A DNA stretch of 64,000 nt, taken from assembly GCA_951640165.1 (NCBI GenBank), contig OX621241.1:8245001-8309000 (forward strand), read 5' to 3'. This document shows positions 11,860 to 22,990 of this stretch, in pieces. The notes below the pieces were generated by a model. That model had not been told where the DNA came from. It saw only the letters and a program-made list of their open reading frames with translations, and did no database searches. Each line of letters starts with the position of its first letter. Position 1 is the first letter of the stretch. Both the position numbers and the translations under genes were made by a program. This DNA is from Pseudoips prasinana. Lineage: Eukaryota; Arthropoda; Insecta; Lepidoptera; Nolidae.

Positions 11860-12730
11860 TACTGTGACTTTAATAACGCACACAATTTTTGTGACATTAT
11901 TACAAATTTTCAGTTGTAGGATTTTTTCAATTTCCTTGTGCTTCTTGTGCAATTTCATAATTGTAGCACAAAATGAAATGCCCTAATAGGTTTTAATTCC
12001 CTGATAACAATAAGCTATATATAAAAAAAACTATATAGTTATTATTATATAGTTAGAATTTGATAATTATGTGAAATTAATGTCTATACTTTCACGTCTC
12101 CCTGATAAAAAAGGGCAGACAGACAGGTTGACGTTTAAGGAAGTTATCTTATAACTTATAAGAGTCTCTTTTCAGGTACGTAACACTATAAACGCCTACC
12201 AAAACAAAATTTTAACATTCTTCCGTTATTTCATAGACAGCAATACGCGACGTAAACTTCTAATCTAAGAATTAAAAGCCCTTTTCATGATTTAAATGTA
12301 GGTACATAATTATCAATGGTAAAGTCACCATTATTCTTAACTCGTATAAATTAAACATTCCTATGGTGAACCTCTTAGGTTATCTTACATACGATAAAGA
12401 AAGCTTCCTCAAAGTAAACTCGTAAGAATAGTTATTGGAATAAATCACGACATAACTGCACTCAGCGTTGATAAAGAAATATCTCACAGTCGCCGCGAGG
12501 GTTTATACGACGTGTTTGCTGAGAAGAGATTATTGTGTAACACTGTCAAGAGAACAGTTACGTCACTGGGCCATTCGGCTTGTCCACTGACGAATTATAT
12601 GGATCACAGAACTGACACAGTGGGATTTCTGAGAACATGTACTTTCGAGATTATACGTGTCATGTCGTGTGCATCCGGTTACAACACTGTTATATCACGA
12701 AATAACTGTCTGATCTAAGGAAAGCGTGTT
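11860..12730. other. Intronic sequence, nothing recognised
   Basis: No gene or repeat family seen. Confidence 0.5.
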
Positions 12731-12739
12731 CAACTAGAC

Positions 12740-12870
12740 ATAATGACCTGGGTTAAATCCCGGGACGGGCCTGGAGCCTTATACGGCGCTATTCGATCCC
12801 TGTAACCTCCAGCTCCGCCCTCGGAGAGTACGCAAAGCTGTTGGTTCTGCGCTTGACCTCTCCCCGATTA
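12740..12870 (+). repeat. SINE-A, rearranged or partial copy
   Basis: B-box-like ctgggttaaatcccggga is followed by the ctcggagagtacgcaaagct and gacctctccccg blocks, the inverse complement of the central blocks at 20150..20510. The intervening part differs. Confidence 0.55.
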
Positions 12871-13077
12871 TAGACAACTACGCAGGAAATATTTTCCTTT
12901 CTGTTATTTATAAACAGATAAATTTAAAAAAAAACTTACGGTCTGCGTATTTGGGTAACCTCTGTGGTGACAAGCCGCACCGAAATTCCGAAGTACGAAT
13001 AATTGAATAAAATTAAAATACTAGGCCTATACATATTCCCATACTTACTATAAATTTATAGGGTATATAGCACATAT

Positions 13078-13116
13078 ATAGTAGTAGTAGTCGCAGCATA
13101 AATAGTAGTAGTAGAT
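13078..13116. repeat. (TAG)n microsatellite
   Basis: Two runs of tag units (atagtagtagtag and aatagtagtagtag) separated by about 15 bases. Confidence 0.7.
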
Positions 13117-13179
13117 TTTCTTCTCTTTGCTTAATGAATAAGATCACAGAAATAAAATAATTGTCAATACTTTACAGCG

Positions 13180-13820
13180 TAATAGGTTCCCAACTCGCAA
13201 ACCGACATACATAAAACTCTAGGTTCACTTTGCAAATAGCGACAAGACGCCTTGAAGTAAATTCCATTAGGCGAGGGTGAAGGGAATGTTCGCCAGACCT
13301 TTCCATTTAAGGGTTTTTGTCGACCGGCATCGTGTCGTCGTCCTCGGTCGCCACGCGTATTCAGTCAATACATTATTTTCCTTTTTCATTTCCTTTATTG
13401 ACACAATTATTTCTAGGAATGTTACCGAATCCAATTCTGTTCTGATTTAAACGTGCTCCGAGCGCAACTTTCATTGCAAATATAGAAATTCTATTCAACA
13501 TTTTCTGCCACCGAGCAACGTGCGGATGGTCACCCGGTATGATTGAATTTTTAAATTTATTCTTTTGAAAGGTAATCGGAGGCGGCGACAGATCGGAAGA
13601 TGGCTATTTATCAGAGCAAATCCTCAGTAGCTTACATTAGGGGTGTGCGTGGAGGTGATTTCCTGAACGAAAAGGCTCGCGCATAAATAATATTAGTCGG
13701 TAGGTAGAAGTGGGGAACGAGGAGCCGGCACATTTCCATAATTCTCCTCGTTACCGCCACAGCCGAGCTCCAGCGAGCTCGCAGCCGGCTTGCGATTTTA
13801 TCTGTACTTTACGTTGGATA
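13180..13820. other. GC-enriched, repeat-poor intronic island
   Basis: About 640 bp with several GC-rich blocks (tcgtcgtcctcggtcgccac, ggtaatcggaggcggcgac, cgagctccagcgagctcgc) and none of the repeat families in this window. No open frame with recognisable protein. Candidate conserved non-coding element. Confidence 0.4.
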
Positions 13821-13829
13821 CGTAAATAA

Positions 13830-14830
13830 AATTAATTAAACAGTTTGGGATGGAATCTGTTCTGCTTCTTTATTTTAGTTTCGAGTATAATTTGGTCAAT
13901 AAAATGGACTCTTAAAATCTTGGTAACACTAAAGTGTTTGAAAACCGTCGTAAAATTTGGTTGAGTCATATTCATAACTTATACATTCCACATTTGATAA
14001 AAAAATATACTATAGAGTTGTTAATAGAGTCTATTCTTAAGAAACAATCAAAATAAAATGTAGACACTTCTTAAAAATAAACAAACAAACTCCAGAAAAA
14101 GTAAGTCTTTAATATTTTCTTGAATTAAAAACAATCCCATTCCCTAGTCTTCCGACCTATATAGAGTTGGTATTTCGGTGAGATTTGAAAGTGACTTACT
14201 ATTAATCACAGCTATGAAGTTACCATATATACGTGAAGTGTCACCCTACACTTGTACTGACCTACCAAATAATTTGAACATATATTCCTAGGAATTCTTA
14301 CAAAACTTAGGTAAATACTTAAGATATAAGTATTCATATATAACTAAAGTAGATACCAGCGACACTTGTTAACAAATGTATACGTCAGCGGTTTACTTAC
14401 AGTAATCACGCATACCATAATGCCCCAATTATAGTTTAAGTCAGGTCGTTCATAATCCCATCTGTAAATCCTGCATATATTCTTCAGCAATAAAATTCTT
14501 AACGTAATAGATATCGGGAAGGACGAGAGCCCGAGGACGACTCAAGTGGAAGATTAATATAGATAACAAAGCTCTCCTTACTGCACAATGAATACGGGTC
14601 GGATGCACCGGACCTTAGGTACTTAACATTCGATATATGCAGACTGACTTACTTTGGATGTTGTTATGGGTAGGTAAACTGCATTCTGCGGAATCCGACA
14701 TTACTTTGTTGGTATTAGACGACATACGACATCTGTTCTAGATTTCCTGTATAACTTGTGTTATCCATCGCAGACATTTTTTAGATAATCTTACTTCTAT
14801 AACTGTTATAATAATATCTAGCGACAATGT
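13830..14830. other. AT-rich intronic sequence, nothing recognised
   Basis: No recognised signal. Confidence 0.5.
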
Positions 14831-14840
14831 CACACAGATC

Positions 14841-15050
14841 ATCCTAGCCCCAAACTAAGCAAAGCTTGTACTATGGGTACCAGGCGACGATATACATACA
14901 TATATAGATAGATAAATACTTATATACATAGAAAACATCCATGACAAATATTCGTGCTCATCACACAAATATTTGAACTTACCGGGATTCGAACCCAGGA
15001 CCACCAGCTTCGTAGGCAGGAGCACTACCAACTAGGCTACGGTGATCGTC
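14841..15050 (-). repeat. SINE-B, near full length
   Basis: On the minus strand the tRNA-like head (cctagttggtagtgctcctg, then ctgggttcgaatccc) is followed by tttgtgtgatgagcacg and ends with tacaagctttgcttagttt and ggggctaggat. Confidence 0.75.
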
Positions 15051-15120
15051 AATGTGTTATGCTCATGATAAGGTCTCAAGATATAATCACATTTATCATT
15101 GAACTCATTTTATCATGATG

Positions 15121-15254
15121 TGCAGACGCCAGCACATCAAACTACCCCAATCTGTCAAATTTCCCCAATTGAAAGTGAACCTTATTCTTTTGTGATAAAG
15201 TTGAAAATCTATAAAAGATATTTGACAGATTGAGGCAGCTGCCGTCGTCTGTAC
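15121..15254. repeat. MITE (GCCAGCACATC family)
   Basis: The left arm has gcagacgccagcacatc, accccaatctgtcaaatttc and cccaattgaaagtgaacc. The right arm has tttgacagattgaggcagct and gtcgtctgtac. The internal part is inverted relative to 58911..59051. Confidence 0.75.
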
Positions 15255-15549
15255 CTGGTAAATATATGCAGGGTTCATTCATGAATGCACCACGCGTTAG
15301 TTTCACTCGAAACAAGACTAAAGCAACGAAGATATTTTAGCTAAAAGACCGCCTTTACATTAAAACGATCCTGAGCCGAATGGCATCTTGAATCGAGCCA
15401 GTTGCATTCAAATATTTCAAGTACGCACGATAGCTATGTTAGTAGCTGGTTCAGTGGAAAATGTCATGCGAAACCTTCAAATACAATATTATAGTATCGA
15501 TCGTAAGACAGCAGCTGTCCATATCGTGATTAAAACAATTTAATTCGGT

Positions 15550-15800
15550 ACAGAAGTGCGGTTGCTTATGTGACTCCAGCCGAGCGCACTGCGCAGCCAT
15601 CAAGGCAGTGCAACTATAAAGTTTTTAATTAAACGCGCCAGGCGAGGTGGTGGGGGCTTAACGACCGCATTTTTCTAGATCCCTTCGCGCGTTCCGCTCC
15701 GGGGAAATCTCTTGGCACTGTACGAATAATTGCACAAATTAATAATGCGAAATCGGGAGACGACTCTACGGCTGCGACGTGATTCTTTTCATCTACAAAA
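15550..15800. other. GC-enriched repeat-poor island with homeodomain-like TAATTA site
   Basis: Blocks ccgagcgcactgcgcagcc, aaacgcgccaggcgaggtgg and cgcgcgttccgctccgggg surround tttttaattaaacg. No protein or repeat match recognised. Candidate regulatory element. Confidence 0.4.
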
Positions 15801-15959
15801 GTGGATTACATTAGCATACATAGTATACGGTTTAATAAGTTTGGAGTGAACTTAACTTAATGGCAGTGAGAATTAGTCGTCATAAAATATATTTTGATTC
15901 CTTTCCTTTGATGTATTCTATGAAGATTTATATATAATGCACTAGTGTTTGTGTTATGA

Positions 15960-16205
15960 GGCCGAAGAAAGTTGGTAGCACTTGGGAGTTTTAATTGTTT
16001 CACGGCAGGTGGAGGTGGGCGTGCGCGGGCTGAGAAACGCTGCGGCTCAGTCTCAACTCCAACGGGCTCCCGGGAGCTCGGTTTGTTTTCAACTTGTATT
16101 TATCGGCGCGCACAGTCCAAGCCCGCAATCAACCTCCTCTGTTTACTAAGCCGTTGGGCAAACGGGCCGACTTCACCCGCGTTCGGACTTGCTCATAATA
16201 TATGT
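15960..16205. other. GC-rich repeat-poor island with an uncharacterised open frame
   Basis: A dense GC stretch (ggtggaggtgggcgtgcgcg, gggctcccgggagctcgg). A 115-codon plus-strand frame starts at 15972, but its translation looks like read-through of GC-rich DNA, without domain or codon signature. Regulatory island preferred over gene. Confidence 0.35.
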
Positions 16206-16329
16206 ATTTCCGTCCTTTCCTATATATGTATAACTAATAATGAAAGTACGTTACGAAATGTTTATGGATCCTTCCAATTTCATTATTCCATTATTAATGA
16301 ACATGGTATCTTCATATAGCTCGCAGCGT

Positions 16330-17290
16330 CAGCTAATGGAAAAAGTTAGTTCGTTTCAGGAATATCCATTAAACAAGTGAAAATGCATTATCATAAACCT
16401 AACTTATTTTCTAGAAGTAGTTTGTCTTCTGTAGGACAAGATGACTAAAATATTGTTGATTTGGTAGTTTATTGTGAGTTTTAGCCAAAGGCCAGCACTA
16501 AGAGGATAAGTCTTGTCAACTTGTGTTACCGTGGCGGTGGGATATTTTTGTGATTTGCCATTTTGCCAGTATTAAAACTATTTTGGCGCAAACGAACCGT
16601 CGACAGAAGTAGTATCTCTAGATCTAGATTTGTATGCTGCCTCTTAATCTGCTTACTTTTGTTTATGAATTCATCGCATTAACACAATACATGATACGGT
16701 TGTCTACAGTGTATTCTGTAAGTTGGAACTTTTGAAGCAGTATCCAAGGATTGCTTTTACAACGGGAACTCGCTATAACATTTGGCTGTCTGATTCATGT
16801 AGGGGTAGTCACAAACGAACCGTACATTTCAGCCCGCTATTGTCTCATGCCTCATTAATATGCGGACGCCACCCGTTGCGTTGTACTTAAATATTATTTC
16901 GGCTACGTGATTCCAGATTCGTTTTACACACTTAAAATTTAACAGCGTTTTTTAGAGATCCGAACTACAATGGTAAACATAATACCTTAACGATCCTTAT
17001 CCCTCTTGCTTTAAAAAACGGTTTTCATTCTTCAGGAGTTACACTCTAGACTTCTGAGGTCGTCGGAATATCAAGATCCATCAAACAATGCCAGCGTACT
17101 CTATTAATTTTCTTGATAAATCTTTTACTTTTTTGCGGCGAAAAAAATCCGTATATGGGATTTTTCTGGTAAGAAAAATTCTCAGGATCAGCTCGGAGTC
17201 TGGATGTAGGAGAAGTTACTATCCTTGCTTTAACTTAAAGCTGTCAGTTCTTTCTCACTTTCCGGTCGTGTCCAGCCATGTGTCCCATCG
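16330..17290. other. Intronic sequence, nothing recognised
   Basis: Mixed composition; no recognised gene or repeat. The plus-strand frame at 17088..17363 runs into the hAT element and is not a gene. Confidence 0.45.
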
Positions 17291-17387
17291 GATTATGGGC
17301 AGTGTTGCCAGTATGATTTCCCCAAAAAGGACGGTTGGCTTTCTGAAAAGGTACGGTTTTTAACTTCAAGGTACGGTTGAGTCGGGA

Positions 17388-17650
17388 TCATCATCATCAT
17401 CATTACAGCTAAATACGTCCACTGCTGGACAAGCCTCCCTCAAGAATCGTCTTGCGGGGATATGCCATAATCGCCACGCATGGCAGGCGGGTTGGCGATC
17501 GCAGTAAGATGATCATAGTACACAGAAGGAAGCTGCTGCCCGTCCTCTGGTAGGTATTCCCTCGGGTCGACTTCTACGCCCCCCACGGGATGAGATGGGG
17601 TGATGATATTCTGATTCTGATATTTGTCGCCGTCACCACAGAGCGAATCG
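17388..17650 (-). repeat. LINE 3'-tail-derived repeat nested in hAT element
   Basis: Begins with catcatcatcatcat and has gtccactgctggacaagcct, gcggggatatgccataatcg, ggcgatcgcag and ccccacgggatgagatgggg, as at 5140..5430. It lies inside the hAT, so it is either part of the element or a later insertion. Confidence 0.7.
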
Positions 17651-18948
17651 AATATAAAGACACCTCATTTCAGTATTAAAAATTCTCGACAGGGCGCGCT
17701 GAAGTTGTCTTTTGGAATCTTTTGAATTTGAAAATATTTTTAATATCAGGAGAGTATTTTAACATTTTTACACAGACAGAGAAATTGTAGATGTTTGAAG
17801 AAGGTATTGCTAAAATGTTGAAATATGCTATAGTTAGAAGTAGTTTGTCAAAAAAATTATGAAAATAATGTTTTAGGAACTAAGAAAATTTCATCTAAGT
17901 AATTTGTGTCCATATTTTAGTGTCAAATATGATGGAAAGTTGAAGAAAGTACGACTCTCACACATACACACATACATGCTTGAATCTACAATAGTTTGGA
18001 TATGTGTCATTCTGTCTGTAGATATGCTTTACTTCATTCCATAATGCTTAATACTTAGCCTGGACCCATTCTCAATGCAAGTTAATAGTTTACATTTCAA
18101 TCTACAAAATGTTTAATATCTCTCTACAGATAAACATTTGCTTATCTCGAAATCATTCGTTATCAAAATTTACAAAAAAAGGTAATTTGATGTTTATCAG
18201 CAGTATTTATTAATTTAAAATTCGCGTGAAAACAACCGGTCACGTGACATTTGATGGTGTCACATTTCATGACCTCGGAGTTTCAAAACCGTATATTTCT
18301 TGCCAATCAGTGAACGTTGTTTGAACCTGACAGATGACGTTTTGTTTGACAATTTCTGAGAGATGTCACGTCACAAGATGACGGATCACGTCTCTAATCT
18401 TGTAATCCATAAATAAAAAGGCATCTTTTCAGACAGAAATCTATTTAGCAAAAATAAAATATTAAAAAATTATTTTAAAGCGAAATACCTATTGTGTAAT
18501 TATTATTTGGTTCCAAGCAACAACTGTCAAATAGCCAATTACTTGAATGAATTTATGTGATATAGGTACGTAAATGCTCCGGAATTATCCAAATTCGGTT
18601 GTTATGAGCAACCCCAACAAAACATTAAAAAATAGGACGTACATTTTTGAATTTTTCGACAACATTTATCTGTTTCGGTTCGACGCTAGTGGTGATTATT
18701 AATATTAAATAATTTATTTAGATATCAAACTTTAAATTAATAAAGTTTAATTAAATAAAGTTTAACGTTTCACCATTAGAACAGATAGTCTGTAAAATTT
18801 CAAGTTGTTTGTCAGTATCTAATTAATAAGGATGAATGAAAGGCATTATAAAGAACACCTTGGCAGTAGTGATTAGAAAAAAAAAATAAGTACTTACACT
18901 TTTTAAAAGTAAATAAATGTGGGAATGAATTATCTTTAGTTAGTACCT

Positions 18949-19002
18949 AACCATAAAGTTAGTATACCTACGGAATTCCGTAGGTATACTAACTTTATGG
19001 TT
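18949..19002. repeat. Perfect 54-bp palindrome with no loop
   Basis: The sequence from aaccataaagttag to ctaactttatggtt is exactly self-complementary around a central gaattc. It lies about 350 bp from the right end of the hAT element. Confidence 0.93.
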
Positions 19003-19359
19003 CGATCTCGGTTCCAGACTATAAAACGTTCTCTATGCTCCAGATTGACTCAAAGATATTATAAGATTGTATCGAGTATCGACATTTGTTTTTTTAATTC
19101 ATCGCTCCTGAGGAAGAAGGCAAGGAATGTAATCCAAACAGCCAAATCATATTTGGTTGGAAGAAAAAAGTTTTTAAACACAGAATGTGGAGAAAAACGG
19201 AAGGTGACTTTTTTTTGTTTGTAGTAAAAATAAATCACTATTATAGAAAAGGTACGAAAAAGGTACGGTCTACCCTGAGGTACGGTTGTGGTACGGTTGT
19301 GTGTTGAATAGTACGGAAAACCGTACTTTTTGGTACGGTCTGGCAACGCTGATTATGGG

Positions 19360-20140
19360 ACCGAGAGAATAGACAGTACACTATAATATGTCCCGCGCAG
19401 ACGGCGGTAGTCGTGTGGAGGATACTCTAGTTAACCTAGGACATATTTTTATGAAGCGTCCAGCATAAAATGTGTATTGAGTGTTATTTATGAGCATTAT
19501 GCGCGGCCGGCTTTAAAGGCTCAATTTTAAACGCTTAGTAATTTTGTTCAAAATTAGGTTTATTTTGATTTAAATAATGCACGAGTTATTTTGCAATGAA
19601 GATTCTAGAAATATAAATTCTTGCAAGTATGTGTAAAAGTAAGTAAAAAAAGTAAGATCATAAAATTGTATATCTTGATATGATGCATTATTTGTGATTT
19701 TACTTTATTACTAACTATCCCGCTAAACCTATCCTGTCCAGGACATAGAAGAATAACTTATAATCTGATCTCAACGCCGCTACCACTAACAATTGTAAAT
19801 GTAAAGCATAGAGGAACAAATGAACAATTAACAGCGCCATAAAGCCTCCACTAAAGAACCTTGTCATAGTTCTTGAATTACAAATGGTGTAACTAATCCG
19901 ACAGGGAGATTTCATTTAGTTTATTTTAATAGCTATGGTTTTACCCCATTTGCATTACCAATGTCCCGGTCGGCGCCTCAGCATTTAAGTCCTAGACCCT
20001 AGTCCAGACTGCGAACTAGTTATAGTCAACAAATAAATCGTAAACACGTTCTAAGGATTTATATATTAGCTTTTACAGAGAGAGTAAAATTCATTGATTA
20101 GTTATTGTTGTTATAACCATTACCCGCCAGCCGCATAATA
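19360..20140. other. Intronic sequence, nothing recognised
   Basis: No gene or repeat signal. Confidence 0.5.
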
Positions 20141-20149
20141 ATAATAATG

Positions 20150-20510
20150 TCCTCCTAACCGAATTTCGGCCACGGCGGCCAGTCTCAACAGAGATTAGCC
20201 ATCTGCGCGGAACATATTATAGTGCTCAAGTGTGTGCGCAAACACAGGAGCACTTTCTATTCCATCACTCTCATGATCCGATGGGATGCCTAGGCGAGAC
20301 GACCGGAAAGAGCTCAGGTACAGGACCGGCGGCTTTACGTGCTCTCCGAGGCACGGGGGTATAATACCGCCAACTCCCAGACTTCGGGTTGATGCTGAGA
20401 AATTTTTCTTTTTACAGAAAAGTCCCAGAATCACTTTTTGGCCCGACCCGGGATTTGAACCCAGGACCTCGTTCTCTGCGGGTGAACGCTACCGCTAGAC
20501 CAACGAGGCA
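20150..20510 (-). repeat. SINE-A, full-length copy with tRNA-like head
   Basis: On the minus strand the head (tcgttggtctagcggtagcg, then ctgggttcaaatcccgggtc) has clear A and B boxes. The body follows with gtctgggagttggcggtatt, ctccgagagcacgtaaagcc and the tail gagactggccgccgtggccg. The 5' and 3' ends of the head do not form a tRNA acceptor stem. The copy ends about 100 bp below the nemo hinge exon and has the same strand. Confidence 0.85.
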
Positions 20511-20607
20511 AACGCATAGGATTGCATGTGATGACATATAAAATAAAAATGGCATTTGTCTGAATTCGTTCAAATAAAACTAAGTTTAAAAATTATTGTA
20601 GACTGAC

Positions 20608-20714
20608 CTCTTAATATTTGGTAGAGGAAGACTTTGATGTGGTCGGCGGACAGATGCTGTGGAGACACGATGATCTTGTGCAAATCGCTCTGGAGTAGCT
20701 CTGTGATAACGTAA
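20608..20714 (-). CDS. nmo: nemo / Nemo-like kinase, internal exon with hinge and helices D/E
   Basis: Coding exon immediately upstream of the 838..1006 exon in the same kinase. On the minus strand it encodes YVITELLQSDLHKIIVSPQ, then HLSADHIKVFLYQILR, the hinge, helix D and start of helix E of NLK. The length of 107 bp is one base (third base of the Ile codon), 35 codons, and one base of the Gly completed in the next exon. Acceptor gttttacag and donor gtcagt flank it exactly at the protein boundaries. Joining the two exons gives YQILR-G-LKYLHS without any gap. The polypyrimidine tract before the acceptor is weak. An open frame that extends further upstream on the minus strand (MKGTDTN...) is intron read-through, not an alternative start. 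The preceding exon, which should end in a DFFQE-like sequence plus AT, was searched for by eye up to the window end and not found. Confidence 0.96.
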
Positions 20715-21035
20715 CTGTAAAACATCTGGTCAAGGAAATTATTGACGGTATTGGTATCAGTACCTTTCATGATAATTATAGATATAACACAATGTCACAG
20801 GAAAACATTCAGACTTCTAAGAATAGAAACTATTCATTTTATTTTTCGCACTACGGGGAGTTTTACAACGTTGCTTGATACACTGGGAATAATCGTATTA
20901 TTATGATAATAACATTATAGTTTTGTGTAGTGTATCAGTAAGATTACCAGAGTATATTATATCGAAGAGAAGGTAAGAAGAATCGGCAACGATCAGGCGA
21001 GCCATATGTTATTTTGCCGACTTGATTATATAAAA

Positions 21036-21301
21036 AAAACCGGCCAAGTGCGAGTCGGACTCGCGTACGAAGGGCTCCGTACCGTTATCTATAAAAACGA
21101 GCAAAAATTTCACGTTTTTTGTATGGAACCCCTTAAATATTTATTTTATTTTGTTTTTTAGTATTTGTTGTTATAGCGGCAATAGAAATACATCATCTAT
21201 GAAAATTTGAACTGTCTAACTATCACGGTTCATGAGATAAAGCCTGGTGACAGACGGGCAGACAGACATTTACCCTTTGGGTACGGGACCCTAAAAAAAA
21301 A
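21036..21301 (+). repeat. Lepidoptera dispersed repeat (GGCCAAGTGCGAGTCGG family)
   Basis: Starts accggccaagtgcgagtcgg, continues with gttgttatagcggcaataga and gcctggtgacagacgggcag, and ends tttgggtacgggaccctaa. An inverted copy lies at 22991..23269. The family is common in Lepidoptera; I do not know its class for certain. Confidence 0.8.
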
Positions 21302-21339
21302 GCAATAGCAATTTACAATAATATACATGTAGATGATAT

Positions 21340-21590
21340 ATTTGCGTAGATGTCCCAAAATTGGTAATGCGGTACGGGGGCGTGTGACAATGTTGCCTAC
21401 ATTGTCTACCCGTACGGCGACGTTATTCAACCTCCCAGCGGGAGCATCCAGGGCGACCCACCCTAGAGCTGACGCCGAGGGTTGACTCTCGCCCGTTATC
21501 TCTCTTATCTCCAGCACGCCCCTCGTGGCCATTATCAAAATTACAGGGCAAGCTCCGCAGTCCGCACACTTGTTGCGGCTAAAATACATT
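21340..21590. other. GC-rich segment of unknown origin between two inverted repeats
   Basis: A 119-codon minus-strand frame (21230..21589) contains ALGWVALDAPAGRLNN and VAVRVDNVGNIVTRPR. I do not recognise a domain. It may be a fragment of a mobile element rather than a host gene. Confidence 0.3.
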
Positions 21591-21869
21591 ACAACTTAAA
21601 TGTAACGAGTGGAATTTCAACAAATTGTAATTTGGACCGGACCCACTGAGTATTGAAACTAAAGTTGAAAACTGTGTTCACATATAGAATAAAGAATTAT
21701 ATAGAGTGAATTATAAAGTCCGCTAGTATAAAGAATTATATAGAGAGGATTTAAATTTAATCCAATGAACAAAGAGGAATATGCTACTAAAGAATATACA
21801 ACCTATAACGAAGGTTTTCTTCGTATGGTAGAATAATGTATGATTGTAGAATAAACTATTGACTGTTAA

Positions 21870-22751
21870 ATATACAGGGTGGTCCATACTATTACTGGTA
21901 GCGAAAAATGACAACATTTTACACCTTATGACGTGCTCTAACACGTTACAAGGCATCTCTAAACTTATTAGTATTCTCAGGAAAGGGAAATCATAAAATT
22001 AATCGTCCGGCGGGTCTCGAACATACTCCGAGTTGGTGTTAGCAAGGAAATCCTAAATTTGATCTGCCAGTGTGTATCGTTCGTAGCTTAACGCAGAACG
22101 CCTACCCCGGATTGGTAGATGATGCTGGTTGGAGACCCGTTGGGCGATTAAATTCATGATTTCCCATTTTTGAGATTAAATTAACGCTTTGCATTGTGAA
22201 TAATGCTCAAACTTATTAGTATTGAATAATGAATGAGAAAATATGCAGCACACTATGTTTTGTAAAATTGGTACGAGGAAATTATTACGCTACATTTCCG
22301 AAAAATATGCCATTTTTTATTACCACGTACTACCACGGAAAGTTTAAATACAATATTATTTGTATTTTTTGCTGAAATCATTTTACGAAAAATAAAATTT
22401 CGTAGCAAAGGAAAAAAATAACAAGCAACTTGACAAATTATTCTGAAAAACAAAATACAAAAAAGGTTTTAAACATCGAAATGTGTTTTTTAAACTACAT
22501 TTGTTTTTTTTTTAATCAGTTCCACTGATTGTAAAACACTTCTTAAAAATTGACAGCCAACAAAGTGTACACTTTGGGTAAACGGGTACACGTCAGTATG
22601 GTTTAGTAGAAAATATAATTTCAATGCAAATTTGCATTATATGGAAAACTATTGTTATAACACGACAAAAGACCAAAATAAAAAATTGAGTTTAAAGAAA
22701 GTCTCTAGACAATCCTGATATACAAAACGTCACTTCGCACCACCCTATATA
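21870..22751. mobile_element. Possible DNA transposon with short TIRs
   Basis: tatacagggtggtcc on the left and caccaccctatata on the right form short inverse complements about 880 bp apart. The interior holds the MITE at 21985..22165. No transposase seen; the pairing could be chance. Confidence 0.35.
21985..22165. repeat. 181-bp MITE with ~34-bp inverted arms
   Basis: gggaaatcat...ccggcgggtctc (21985..22018) pairs with gagacccgttggg...atgatttccc (22132..22165) with a few mismatches. The immediate flanks both contain aaacttattagtatt, a possible long duplication or part of a larger element. Confidence 0.7.
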
Positions 22752-22990
22752 CTACGTAGTAGCATTATATAACTTAGCTATGAATGTTGTGGTCGTGAAG
22801 CACGAAGCGCTTTAAATAAGGGCCATAAAAGCCTACATCGACCTTAGCGCTGACGCATTAGCGCTGCTATGTAGAAATAATAGTGTATGTATATTAAATT
22901 GAACTCTTCTATGGAATGAGATGATATTATCAGAGAATGTTAACATGGTATTTCCTGTACCGTTTAGTTAGCTACTAGTAACGATGCTGA

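Larger units (their letters stand above)
17300..19351. mobile_element. Non-autonomous hAT DNA transposon, 2,052 bp, with 8-bp target duplication
   Basis: The ends are cagtgttgccag (left) and ctggcaacgctg (right), a 12-bp terminal inverted repeat with one mismatch. They are flanked by the identical 8-bp direct repeat attatggg (17292..17299 and 19352..19359). An 8-bp duplication with CAGxGTTGCCA ends is diagnostic of the hAT superfamily. Subterminal motifs ggtacggt occur twice near the left end and repeatedly in the last 110 bp, as expected for transposase-binding sites. No transposase frame was found inside, so mobility would need a transposase in trans. It carries a nested LINE-tail repeat (17388..17650) and a perfect 54-bp palindrome (18949..19002). 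Confidence 0.9.

Noticed and set aside
15972..16319. A 115-residue plus-strand protein
   Set aside because: Open mainly because of GC-rich sequence; no domain and no start context or splice structure that I can defend.
20436..20510. A tRNA gene on the minus strand
   Set aside because: A and B boxes are clear, but the ends do not pair into an acceptor stem and the sequence runs directly into the SINE-A body shared with other loci.
20570..20770. A 66-residue ORF starting MKGTDTN as a separate small gene or alternative nemo start
   Set aside because: Only 20608..20714 has kinase similarity and splice sites; the ends are intron read-through.
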